Assembly: GCF_023343835.1 (NCBI RefSeq) | Contig: NC_064438.1 | Coordinates: 18,744,077-18,808,076, forward strand | DNA from: Lagopus muta | Taxonomy: Eukaryota; Chordata; Aves; Galliformes; Phasianidae | Direction of reading: 5' to 3' | DNA: 64,000 bases | Shown here: piece by piece, positions 53,185 to 64,000 of the stretch | Layout of the letters: each line of letters begins with the position of its first letter | Numbering within the stretch: position 1 is the first letter of the stretch | The notes under the pieces: generated by a model | The model's database searches: none | Seen by the model: only the letters and a program-made list of their open reading frames with translations | Told to the model about the DNA's origin: nothing | Position numbers and translations under genes: made by a program

Positions 53185-53345
53185 CAGAACTCACGGCCCC
53201 CCCGCGGCCCCCCCTGCTCTGCTCCGTAACTTTTGTTGCAATATGGGGTGTGACTTTTGATGGAGCTCCCCCTCCCAGTTATGTCATTACTTCAGTTCCT
53301 TTGAATCAGAATAAAAAGTGCAGCAAACTTCAGACTCATTGACTG
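53185..53345 (+). promoter_or_regulatory. candidate proximal promoter
   Basis: C-rich stretches (cggccccc, gcggcccccc, gctccccctcccag) are followed by an AP-1/CRE-like ttatgtcattac at about 53279-53290. A TATA-like AATAAAAAG follows at about 53309-53317. A start site would be expected about 30 bp on, near 53340-53345 (cattgactgcag), leaving an 85-90 nt leader before the ATG at 53430. It may be used instead of, or together with, the upstream 52740-52866 exon. Confidence 0.4.
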
Positions 53346-53429
53346 CAGGCTTAACAGGCGCTGGGGCTTTTCTTCCTTCTGCAGCTTGCGAGGATCTCTG
53401 TTTTTTTGCAAAGCAGTTCTGAGGAAACA

Positions 53430-53496
53430 ATGGCCAACTTCTACTTATGGGCAACTTTTGGATTATGCTTGCTGAAGCTTTGTCTAACAGAGACAC
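53430..53496 (+). CDS. first coding exon, signal peptide of unidentified secreted/membrane protein
   Basis: The ATG at 53430 has a strong context (acaATGG: A at -3, G at +4) and opens 22 codons beginning MANFYLWATF and ending LCLTET. The profile is that of a signal peptide: a short polar start, a hydrophobic core of about 13 residues (LWATFGLCLLKLC) and a polar end. The exon stops at ACAC|GTAAGT (53496/53497), a near-perfect donor in phase 1, the usual phase for extracellular modules. A pyrimidine tract with cttctgcag lies at 53384, so the exon may start at 53385, or transcription may start near 53340. The rest of the protein is outside the window or hidden in the long downstream intron. The layout (untranslated 5' exon, signal-peptide-only exon, large intron) and the YLW...FG start recall PTPRC/CD45, but 22 residues cannot prove this. 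Another leukocyte receptor or secreted protein is equally possible. Confidence 0.6.
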
Positions 53497-56400
53497 GTAA
53501 GTTTTTTTATGAATGAAGCTTTTTATGATTGCTGATAAGTTCGTGCTTCAGACAGCAACAGTTCTGCTGCTGTATAGCTAACAGCTTTCTTGCATTTGTC
53601 TTTGTATAAACTGTTACTTGCAGGACTTATTGGAGATGCTTTTGAATTGTAACCTGGGCTGTGCTGTTCTGTGCAACCAGGGAAAGCTGGTGTACTGCTT
53701 GTAAATGACAATTCCAGATCCATAAAAAGGGAGTCGTAGAGCATTAAAGTTTAAATTAAGAGCAGAAGTATGCTTGGGAATCTGGAATAGTTCTGGTAAA
53801 TCTGCGTTCAACACCCTTGGTTTGCTCTCCCAGCACTCTTGGAGGCTGGGGTGAGGGAACCCCCCTCAGCATACAGCAACTGTATTCCTGAGCTGAAGGG
53901 ATTGAACTAACAGCTAATGCAGTCTGAATTTGGACACAGCCTGGAAAACAGAAACACAACTGCAGTGATCTGTGTGATTGAAATTTACAGAGCTTTTCTG
54001 CCGAGTGTGCCTGTTTCTGACTTCTTAAGTTTTCTTTGGGGCTGACTGATGAGAGTTTGAAACAAAGGGCGTCAGGAGTGCCCATAAAATTGATTGTGTG
54101 TCAATCAGCTTTCTGTGGCTTGGTTGTCTGCTTCTCATATTTGTATTTATAAATGTTCATATGGAGAAAGAAATAATAGCTGTGGTCCAAAACAGCAAAA
54201 TGCTCTAGAAATTTGATGTGGTGCAGGCTCAGCAGTGTCCAAGGAAAATAGCCATGCTTTTAACAGACTCTCACTGTGACAGAAACTGCCTTGAGGCACT
54301 CTGTGGTCAGGGCAACAATTATCCTTCTACATTATTTTTTCCACTCATCAGTTCCAGAAATCTAACAAAGTACATTTTTCATTGCCATTGTCACCCAAGG
54401 GCTGTGTTTGTGCGTATGGTACATATATATATCATTTGTTTGAGCAGCAGTGAATACTTCTATAATGGTGGCAGTGCTGCCGGGCTGTGAATGGGTGTGT
54501 CGGAGTGAACAGTTCCCGGCACATCTGGGATAGCTGGAGAACCTTCCCTGCTCTCCCCTGCCTATGAATTGTCTGTCCACTGTTCCAAAGTGTGCTTGTT
54601 ACAATCAGGTATAGAGATGCAGTCTATAGAGAAAGGGCAGGAGTACTGCGTGAGAGGAATATCCAAGACAAGACTTTGGCTTACTCCGAGTCTGTTTGCT
54701 GTATGAGAATTACAGTGTTTTGGTTACCCACCTGCTCAACTGATTTCTCCTTTTATGAGCTGCCAGGAGCGTCCTAAAAAAGTGGGGTCTGTACTGGTTC
54801 GGGGAGTCATGCAATTTTGCGGTGAGGCATGGAAGAAAAGCTCACCATCTACTCTTCAGAGTAGTTGCAAAAAGTATGTCAGACTGCATGTATGCCCCAC
54901 GGGGAAGTTTCTTTAATGGCTTAGCAAGGTATTAGATTATAGCTACAATATATTTTAGTTGGTATGCAGTGCATTCCAGCATGACTTTGTAGTCAGTAAT
55001 GACTTCAAAACGGCAGTTAATGGTAGTTTTATTTTCTTTTTTTAAACCAATGACTTCGCTGTGCATCACAGGATACTGGTCATAGCTGTTGATTACACTG
55101 TTAGTACTGAATGTGGCAAAAATGGAAACAGCCTGAGCTTACTGTTAATGTGACTGCTAAAGGAAAGATGAGATATAGAAAATCTGATTCATCCTGAGTT
55201 CAGTGCTGTTGTGACCATTCTGTCACTGTTATGTGAGGGAGGGGTACTTGTGGTATTGAGATGATTTCTGTTGTCCGATGAGTTTGAGCCACATTTCATA
55301 GGCCAGGAGAGTTTAGCTGCAGACAGATTGGTTAATGACAGCTCTGAGGGGAGATTTTCCCCTGTGGACATGATATATTCGTAAAAGCATTTCTCTCATG
55401 GTTTTCCTTGATTAACAAGAAGTGAATTGTAGAATTTTGACCCTTAAACTGGAAGAAGCTGAAACAAAAGTAGGAGCAAAGATGAAGTGCAAAGGGAGAG
55501 AATGAGTCTACCAGTGGAGGGAGGGATTCTCTGTTGGCACCCAAGACGTGCCAGAGCTGCAGGATAGGGCTCTGAGAAAGGGCTCCTCAAGTTATCAGTC
55601 AATCACAGAGGAAGCCTTTTAGCTTACATGTGTCATGGTAATCTGCAAATGAAGTAGATTAAATAAGCTATTTGCACTTCTTTGTGCTTTTTATTCACTT
55701 GTGTGTGTGTTGGCTATTCTCCCAAAGTTGCCAAGAAACTTGAATGAAGTTCGCTTTGACTTCCATCATTGTTTTTGTTAATGGAAAAGTTATATGTCTG
55801 CCCTTGAACTGCTCTCACACAAAGAGCCAACAATCCATGGCAGAAGATTGTCTTGCTATCTTTGGAGAAATATTTGTTGCTTCTTTAGTTCTCGGTGTTC
55901 ACCACAACGCAGAGCCATTACCTTGAAAACAGGAAGAGAAAGGCTTAATGAGAGAAGATAGCATCGTACAAGTGAGGAGAACTTCTTTAACTAAATGCTT
56001 TTAAAACCACTGGTAGCTCAAGCCAAGATGAAATGAAACGTTCTCCCATACCTGGCGTGTCTTTCTTTCCAGAACTGTTCCCATGCCTTTCATAGGCCAA
56101 GGAAGGCCTGTACTTGAAGGCTGTACAAATACTGTGGTAATTTATCTAGTACCTAAACATGCAGGAGGTTCGACTGCAGCAAGAATGTGCTAGCAGCATG
56201 AGATGTCCTCAGCTGCTGATAGACAAGTATAAACAGTAGAGTAAAGCATGAGCTCATTGCTGCTAAAATACTTGATATTGTAGAAAAGAAGTAAAAAAAA
56301 GGAGTAAAAAAATTGTTTTTATTAATGGACAGCAGCAAAAGCATTTCAAATGAAAGACAGTGGAAAAAAGCAGAAAAAAATACAGTGAGGAAAAATGATG

Positions 56401-58523
56401 AGGATCTCCAAGTGATATTTGGTTGCATGGTCAGGAGCACAATGGATTTGTGAATAAACTAAAATTGGTTATATAGATATCATAAGCCTTGAAGAATTTT
56501 AACTTAGAGAAGAAATCTGAAAAGTATCTAGGCAGGAAACTAGTGTAAACCTCTGCAAAGATTTCCACTAATTTAGAAACCAACTGTAAGCTGTGGGGAA
56601 AAATAAGAAATTAGTAATAAATCAAGATTGCAGTAGCCATCAAGTTAACCTATAATAGGAATGGAGTATATAGATGTGTGAAAAGTTAGAATAAGTAAAA
56701 TCTGTACTTTTCATATGGCAGAGGAGAATATAGAGGTGAAATCTGTGAGATATGTGTTAATTAAAAAGAAAAGGACAATCAATAAAATATGGCAACGCTC
56801 TTGCCAAAGTAAAGGTGGTATTCAGAGGGAACAGCTAAAAAGCAATGATAATTAGGTTTGAAAATAGGTTGCTAAGAGATATTTTTTCTAAGAAGCGATT
56901 ACATAAAGAGATTGGATAAATGCCTTAAAAGGACAGTTTGGATGTTGGTGATCGTGCTCCTGGGTAAGAAGATGGAGTAGAAGTCCTGTGGTAACTGTGT
57001 TTTTGCTTTGAGAAAAGGGTAATTTTAGTTCTGAGTGCAGTTGACTCGTAGCGAAATATGTCATAGAGAAAGCAGGGGAAAAAATGATAAAGAGAGGAAA
57101 ACTGTGCCCAAGAACTTTGGGGAAATTCCAGAGACGATGTAACAAAGCTTCCACACTGGCTTTCTCATCTTCTTGCTCTGTATTTCTGTTCTGACACTAA
57201 CGAGCCTGTGCTAGGATAGAGTAAGGCAATTTTCAATCCCACATAACATATATTACATTATTTTCAAAAACATTGATATTTCTTTGAAAGAGAATCCCAT
57301 GCAAGAGAACTGTTCTCTGAAATTGTTTTCCCAGGACTAAGTCTGAATGTATATGGCTAGCTCACAGAGAGGATAATGGTGAAATGGCCAGGACCAACAT
57401 GCCTTCTCTGAAAAGAATACAATAGTGTACCGGAGTAAGTGATGCTGTTCAAAATATGATATATAAGCATCAAATCATAACCAAGAGCACGTATTAATCA
57501 AATTTGGGGTTTTGGCTCTGAATTGAATTTTTAGACTACAGAATTTCAGACTTCAAGTGGAAAGTGAACAAAGTGAGAGAAGCAAGACTAAGGTTGGGGT
57601 TGTCACCTGTACCTCTCTGCTAAACATGTTGGGGTTGGTACTGAGTAAAACCCACCCCTACAGCCTACTTTTAGTGGTGTATCTGGTGGCTTGGACCATT
57701 CTCTGTGGTCTATCGGCAGCTGGAAGGGAGAGACGCTTTGGAGCAGCCTCTGCCTTTTTCCAGATGGTGCCAGAAATTCAGGAGCACTGTTGTCTGTCAC
57801 TCCAAGAGAGGTAATAGTCATTTCAAAGCCAGGCTTACAGCCATCAGACACTGTAATTGTCAGTGACCATTGTGGCTGCTGTTAATAGGGGTGGCAGAGA
57901 AAATTGTTTCAGCCCTGCATGTTTATCAGCTTCCTTCCCGTGAAATCACAGGGCTCTCCACGGTGGCATTAGCAGTAGTATCAGCAGCAGCTGGCGGTGA
58001 TTTTCATCCCTCTCTGGGGCCCACCCCACCCAAGGCACAGTGCAGAAGCCCGGTGATGCATGAATGAATCTGCAGGCAGCGATGTGCAACAGAAGCCAGC
58101 AGAGGAAAGGGGTTTTCCTCGGAGAATCCTCTCAGTCAGACGGAAAGTTCAGCTAATTGCAACTTAAAGTTCAAGCCTCTGCAACTGTTTGCTGCCTAAA
58201 GAAACCTGCTGTCATTTTTGGAGTCTGTGCATACAATTAAATATGTAATTGAATTCCCTTTTGTATGCACTGGATTTGGGACTTTCCAGTTCCTGTATAA
58301 GACAACACTGGCTGTGTTTTATAGTGCAGCAATCTTACTTCAGAACAATAACCTTCAATTCTCATTGGGGGGAAAAAAAAAAGGAAGAAAAAGAAAGAAA
58401 ACAGAAATAAATTGAATAATCAAACTTTAGTAATTACCAGCAGGTAGACTCCAGAAACAACACCAATTCAAAGTAAAAATCAGAGACCTGTATTTACACA
58501 GTTTGAAAAATACATTGCTTTGC

Positions 58524-58544
58524 TTTTTTTTTTTTTTTTTTTTT
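58524..58544. repeat. T homopolymer tract (about 21 nt)
   Basis: An uninterrupted T run directly followed by cttctag, which makes it look like a splice acceptor pyrimidine tract. As a homopolymer it is more likely a simple repeat. Confidence 0.85.
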
Positions 58545-59034
58545 CTTCTAGTAGTGACTGGACACGATTCAGTGGCTGGAAGCTCTAACAGACTGTGCTA
58601 TGTGTTGACACAAAAGGAAAAAAAAAAATGAAGCAACCTCAGACATGCTGCAGCTGTGGTAAAACTTCCGTTGCTGTCTTTGCTAATGATCCTGTCCCAA
58701 CAGCAACGTGAGATGGCTGCAAAAGAGAGTGCCAGGCACAGGCGGGCAGCTGGTAAGGGAGAGGGTTTGAACCAGTGATCATCAGCTAGGCAGATCATGT
58801 CTATTTTAGTAGATACCTGCTTTTGTAAGTAAGAAAGCTGTCCTTGACATAACATATAACACCGAAAAATCTGTTGTTCTGTAGCTTTGCTTGATTATAG
58901 TTGTCTCACAGGGGCAGTGAGTTAGCAAGGCTCATGGTGAAACGGGTTCTCAGAAGTATATTTCCCTAGGGGGCTTTTTTATTGTTATTTTTGTTAATGG
59001 ATAGGTGTCTGTAAAGCAGCAGGGTGTGGTATGT

Positions 59035-59460
59035 GTGGGCAGAGGTGATGAGCAGCTCCCCGCAGCATTCCCATGCAGAAGCGAGAGGTGAGCTGGCGCA
59101 GAGCGCGTGGTCGGTGCCCAGCCAGCACCCCTGGGCAGAGCAAGCGAGCCGGGTCAGGCAGCACACAGGCCTCCAGCCAGCTCAGGGGCTGCCCCGCCAG
59201 CAAATTGGCAGCTGCTCTGAGAGAATGTGTCTTGCTGCTGGGCGAGTGCAGCAGCCTGGGTCTGTATCACACCTACCTCTGCCATGCAACTTGAGCCTTT
59301 TCAAAGAGCAGGCAGAGCACATGTGCCCGCTCAAGGCAGGCCAAGGAAGCCAGGCAGCTGCTCCTCTGTGCTGTGGAGGAACGTGGAGGTGAAGGCGGTG
59401 GTGTGGTTTGGCTGTGCAGAGGCAGCCAGGCCTCCTGCCTCCATCCAAGAGTACCAGCGG
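59035..59460. other. GC/CpG-richer patch
   Basis: This segment is visibly richer in G+C and CpG (gcgagagg, ggcgcagagcgcgtgg, gcgagccggg, cccgccag, aaggcggtg) than the flanks. Long frames are open on both strands because stops are few. It could be an intronic regulatory island, an alternative promoter or a compositional fluctuation. No protein family is recognised in any frame. Confidence 0.35.
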
Positions 59461-62400
59461 AGCTCCTATGCAGGGACTGTGGAGTGGTTAACTGCAGAGC
59501 TTCAAGGGAAAGTAGTTTTGCCCATTATAAAGAAACATGATTCATTAGTAATGAAGAAACCGAGGGTGAAGCCTGAACTCATTTCATGGTTTGCTTTCAC
59601 TGGCTTCCCTGTTCTTCCTTCTCCTTCCTGATTAGGTGTCCTCCATTCACACCTTTTCCCTTTTCCATTGTTTTCAGCCATGTAAGTGTAGAGAAAATGC
59701 CTCTTTTGTTAGTGAACCTCCAGATTTATAAATGTACTCTTTTGTTCTCTGTTCCTTATTGCTTACACGTAAGATTGGCATGTAGGAACATTTAAAACAT
59801 AGAAATTAAATAATATTTATTCGGTGTTCAAACCAATTTCTCCAGAAGCAGTCTTATTAAAATCAGATAAAATTTCTCCATCACTCTGATGGTTCTGTCC
59901 TATTTCCTCGTGTGTATGTTATCCATACACACACTGGAGACTGGCAGTTATTTTCACTGCAATAACATTTGCTTCCTGTTAGAACACAGCCTACACAATA
60001 TTCCATTTTCTTTAAAAGTTTCTTTTCAGGACTGATACTTCCCTGATAAGGGATGTTTGAAGCCGTTTGGCAAATGAGAACTTATCTAAATCTTTTGTCC
60101 TGCTGTCAAACTGAACACTTATTTAGATTCAAGAACTTTAAAATTGATTTAATAATTAACAGAAGGATGATGTATTAAATCTATTAATGTTTCTTTCCTG
60201 TTTGAGGCAGAAACTTTGTAATGATAACTACCATTTCATTTCTTGATATCATAGGACTGTTTTGCACAAAGGCTTGATACTCTGGGAAAGCTGAGTGTCA
60301 AGAGTCACAAAATGACTCAGCAAGACAGGGGAAGACCCAGGAGCAGACCTAGTGCCCTTGACCACCTTGTAGGTGGGCCATTTGGCTGCCATGCCAGAAT
60401 ATCACATAACCAAAAGGCTATGGATTTGGAGAATTTGAGTGTCCCTATGCAGCAACTGTGTGTATCCAGTTGGTAGCCAAGTGTATCTTTTAGATTCACA
60501 CACCGTCTGTTGAAGAACAGCTTCTACCTATTTCCCATCTTCCCCATTAATCCATCTCTCCGTGGCATTTGGCTGAAGCAGTGCAATAAACTTGGACTCT
60601 TATCAGCCTGTGTCTGTGATAAAGGAATAAATCTATTTAATACAGTAAAAAAACTGCTGCTCAGCAGCAGTCATTCTCAGGCAAAAGGGAATGTGGAGAC
60701 CAAGCTCTTTCAGGAGGCAGGCCTCAGTGAAGGCTCAAGGAATATGAAAATTCTCTTCTTCACCCTTTTTTAATTTCATTTCAGCCTTCTATGCTGGCAA
60801 GTCTGACTTGCTATCCTTGGGATTAATGAGAGGCTAACAAGGCAGAGAATCCACTGACTTCCAAAGAATGATGTTAATGAAATGTCACTCTTATTTTGGA
60901 GTGGCAAAAATCACTGCCTTCTTGAGAGGAGAAAAAGCACAGAACTCTTCTAGCACAGAAAATAAAAATGCTTCGCTAGAAGTGTCGCATTGAGCACTAC
61001 TAAAACTCCACTTTCCCAGAATATAACAAATTCTTTTTATAGCTACAGAGAATTGGTACTTGGTTTTCATTGATATCTGAATGGATGTAGCATAAGTTAC
61101 AGACAGGCAGCTGTCAACTTCCCAGTCCTTGTATGTACAGCTGCAACAGGCAGGCACTGTATGTGAGGCAACTTCCCACGGTGACTAACTAGAGAGAAGT
61201 TTCTTTCCTGCTTTTGTGGCTTGCCTCAGAAAAGCCTGAATCCATTTTCTCACTGCTCTGGTGTAAAAGGTTGCAGAGCTTTTCTCAGGATGCATATGAC
61301 TTTTGTATCTCCTGATGTTTCCATTAGATCAGTCCCATTCATTCGTTTTCTTACGGCTGTATTTCCTGGCTGCTTGTTGGATGGCAAGTGGTCTGGGTAG
61401 TTCAGCTTTGTGTTCTCCACCTCTCCTTGGCCTGCCAAGTCTCACACATTATCTAGTAATGATGCAGCTGGTGTTCATCCTGAACATAGCGCAGCATTAA
61501 CTGGCTTTTAACACAGAGAAGCAGAGAGAAGTAGAAGGCTAAGACCAGCACTGTTATGTTTAGGCATGAGGATTACATAGCATTTTCTGTCTGTGTGGGT
61601 TTCTGAGAATTGGAGAAAAGCATGATCATCCAGTTCTCCATGAGAAGGCACGTCCTGGGATTTAGATACTATTGAGATCAATGACTGCATCCGAATGTAT
61701 TTTCTATTAACTCTTTGCTGAGAGTATATTTTTGTCTAAGCAGTTCATATGACAAGTAGTTCATGATTCTGGAGTTGGAGGTGTTTTTTTTCTTAAGTTG
61801 TTTTATATTTCCTAAGAAAACCTGTTACATGTATATGTGCCAGTGCAGTCCAGTAATGATAAATTAGACAAGAGTAAAAAATATATTGTCTGCAGAGCAA
61901 TGCAAAACTAGTACAACGGTGCCTTTGAAGATCAGTGGCATTTTTATCTGAAATTTCACATTTGCAAATGAATGAATTTCTTAGTGACCTTCCTTTGCTG
62001 AGCAAAAGAGGAAAAGTTCAAAAAACCTTCTACTTGACTTGGTTACCCTTCAAAACAAAATACGGACAGGCTTACTTCTGTTGCTTCTGTGTTGTCACAA
62101 GAGATAAAAAATAGCCACAGCATTGAAAGTCTTGAGCTCAACAGGGGCTATATATATTAACAACCTATAAAACTGCTGATAAAATCTGCTGTTACAGAAC
62201 TGCATTGTCAAAATGCAGTGCTCTCTTCTGAACGCATGCTATATTACTTTAAACATTTGAATTGGACATGAACACGTGTCTGAAATGTTCTCTTTCATTT
62301 GTCGCTTGCTGGATTCTCTCTGATACTGCAAAAGAAGAACTTGGGTTTTTCTTAAACAGAACTCAAATGTTTACACTTTCTCAATATATTACTTCAGAAA

Positions 62401-64000
62401 TAGGAGATGTCTCTGATGAAATTTAGTTCTGTAGTCATTCTCTTTCCTGCATAACATGGAGTTCGTGTAAATGTTACAACATTTGGTTTGGAGAGATCAG
62501 CTGTCTCATCTGATGCATTTTGTCAACATAAATAGCACAGTTGGAATCAGGCTGAATGTGTTTAAGTCACCATAGAAACTGATATCTGAGTATATTGTCA
62601 TTTAATGAGTAAAAGACCTTAGGTAGTGAGTGCCAAGTGAATTGACAGATACACTCATTGTAGACAAGAAAAAACTAACCTTTTTGTAGTACTTTGGAAG
62701 TTAGTGATGTTGCCCCCACCTTATGTGTGGGGAAACGGAGAGAAAGCAAAATAACTTACCCAGCAATGTAGCTGGAAACAGAAAATTTTCTCCTAAGCCT
62801 CAGCATGGTGCTCCATACACAGGATAAGTGCTTTTTTTTTTTTTTAGTTTAGATTTGAGAAAGCAGCTGTGATTTTGTATACAGGATTATTTCAGCTGAA
62901 ATAAGCATTTTTTAATATTCAGAAGAGAAAAGTCCTCGAGTAAAATTCTTCCACTTGCAGAAATTTACAAGCGTAGAGAGAACTGGAGCATTTCTAGAAA
63001 GCTGGCATCTTAAAATAGGAAACTTCTTAGTTACTGGCTGCTTGGTAGTCTGCACCTGGCTATGCAGTCCTTACCACATTTGGACAATACATGTGAGAAA
63101 ATATTCCTGTGTGTGTTTCATTATGAGCAAGAGATAAGTATTTTCCTAATTTGTGCAGTGCTTCATAAGCCATTGTTTGCAGACCGGCACTGAGATTATT
63201 GACCCTATCAGACACTTTACTGACTTTGTTGCTCATACTCGGTGCTCTGGCCATATCACTTTATCAGTACAAGTTACAATCTTATTGCTGTTGACTCACA
63301 GGAAATTCAGAATGCAGCAATTGCAAGACAATTATATTAACACCTTTTATTAACACCTGACTCACCCTGATTTCATACGAATGTATCCACAATCATAGCT
63401 ATAGCAACATGTTCATGTCCCATGTAAGTCTATCTTTTGCCTTTTTATTTACTGGATCAATATCTCAAGTGGATTGCTAAGCACCCAGTATCTCCCATTC
63501 TTTCAGAATAAATAGTGTTAAGAGTCAGATGAATTAGCAGAATTTCAGAAGTTGGTTGTATGATGTGCCTAAGACACTTTCAGATTGCTCAGGACTCTTA
63601 GAGACTCTATATACAATGGCTGATAGTAGATCATCCTAAAAAGTGTTCCCACCCTACATCAGCTACTTCTGCTGTTTCTAAGAGCTATCTCTACTTTGTG
63701 TAAAGAACTTCTTGCTTCTCGTTTTTCTTAGTATGCGATGACATCTTCACACTTCTGTTCTCAGTGTCCTTTACTGGTTTCCTTTCTTTTTCATGTCTGC
63801 TGTAAACTTTTTGGTCTCAATTCAACTTGTACTTTTGTACCTACTCATCATGAAGGGGAATCACACAAAATCTGTTATTTACTTTGTCTAATGTATTTGA
63901 CTTTTTTTTTTCCTAGAATGTAATCATTTTTCTTCCAAAAATACCTATTTAGGCTTTTCTACTTATGATGAAGACTTATGTCTGATTTGCTATTTGAATT

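Larger units (their letters stand above)
53497..64000 (+). other. probable large first intron, no further exon confirmed
   Basis: If the 53430 exon is real, all the sequence to the window end is intron. It contains a T tract at 58524-58544 that leads into cttctag, a possible acceptor at 58551/58552. It also contains a 9-bp inverted repeat at 58669-58708 and a GC-richer patch at 59035-59460. Several candidate frames (for example 59024-59392 and 59227-59631) overlap in that patch and look like chance. No CR1 copy was recognised here. A T tract ending in tag lies at about 62831-62847. Confidence 0.4.

Noticed and set aside
59024-59631. Overlapping 122- and 134-codon frames
   Set aside because: They occur in a GC-richer patch with few stops, are open in several frames at once, and show no known protein similarity.
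1-64000. CRISPR arrays, tRNA or rRNA genes, bacterial operons, integrated virus with long frames
   Set aside because: None seen. There are no regularly spaced direct repeats, no tRNA-like cloverleaf block recognised by eye, and no long reverse transcriptase, gag or capsid-like frame.

Overview
This window is vertebrate nuclear DNA, almost certainly from a bird and most likely chicken or a close galliform. The evidence is five truncated CR1 LINE 3' ends, recognisable by the TCTATGATTC-type terminal motif and the 'ttggaagggacc' block in antisense. There is also one internally deleted mariner element of the kind common in chicken. The rest is AT-rich single-copy-looking DNA with short homopolymers and simple repeats. 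Nothing looks bacterial, plasmid or viral.

Layout. From 1 to about 52.4 kb I find no convincing protein-coding exon, so this stretch reads as a gene desert or a very long intron. It holds CR1 fragments at about 11.6, 27.6, 30.2, 31.8 and 35.5 kb. The deleted mariner at 21.75-22.24 kb appears to be nested in an older interspersed repeat. Simple repeats include a CA microsatellite at 39.1 kb, a 34-base A tract at 30.4 kb and long T tracts at 14.8, 16.6 and 58.5 kb. Several AT-rich blocks with clustered homeodomain-, octamer- or forkhead-like motifs could be conserved non-coding enhancers (31.5, 34.1, 37.4, 39.2 and 44.6 kb). These were picked by eye only.

The one place that looks like a real gene start is 52.7-53.5 kb on the + strand. 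It has a locally GC/CpG-richer block ending in a good splice donor (52866/52867), then a C-rich proximal promoter with an AATAAAAAG TATA-like box. A pyrimidine tract with a CAG acceptor follows (53384/53385). Next is a strong-Kozak ATG at 53430 that opens a 22-codon signal-peptide-like exon, ending at a consensus ACAC|GTAAGT donor in phase 1. The 10.5 kb downstream would then be intron 1 of a secreted or type I membrane protein. The arrangement (non-coding 5' exon, a short exon with only the signal peptide, then a huge intron) resembles leukocyte receptor genes such as PTPRC/CD45. I cannot confirm that identity from 22 residues.

I did not find an undescribed biological system. The items worth following up are the 52.7-53.5 kb gene start, two weaker candidate exons (46796-47084 and 52490-52715), and the candidate conserved blocks upstream that could regulate the gene.
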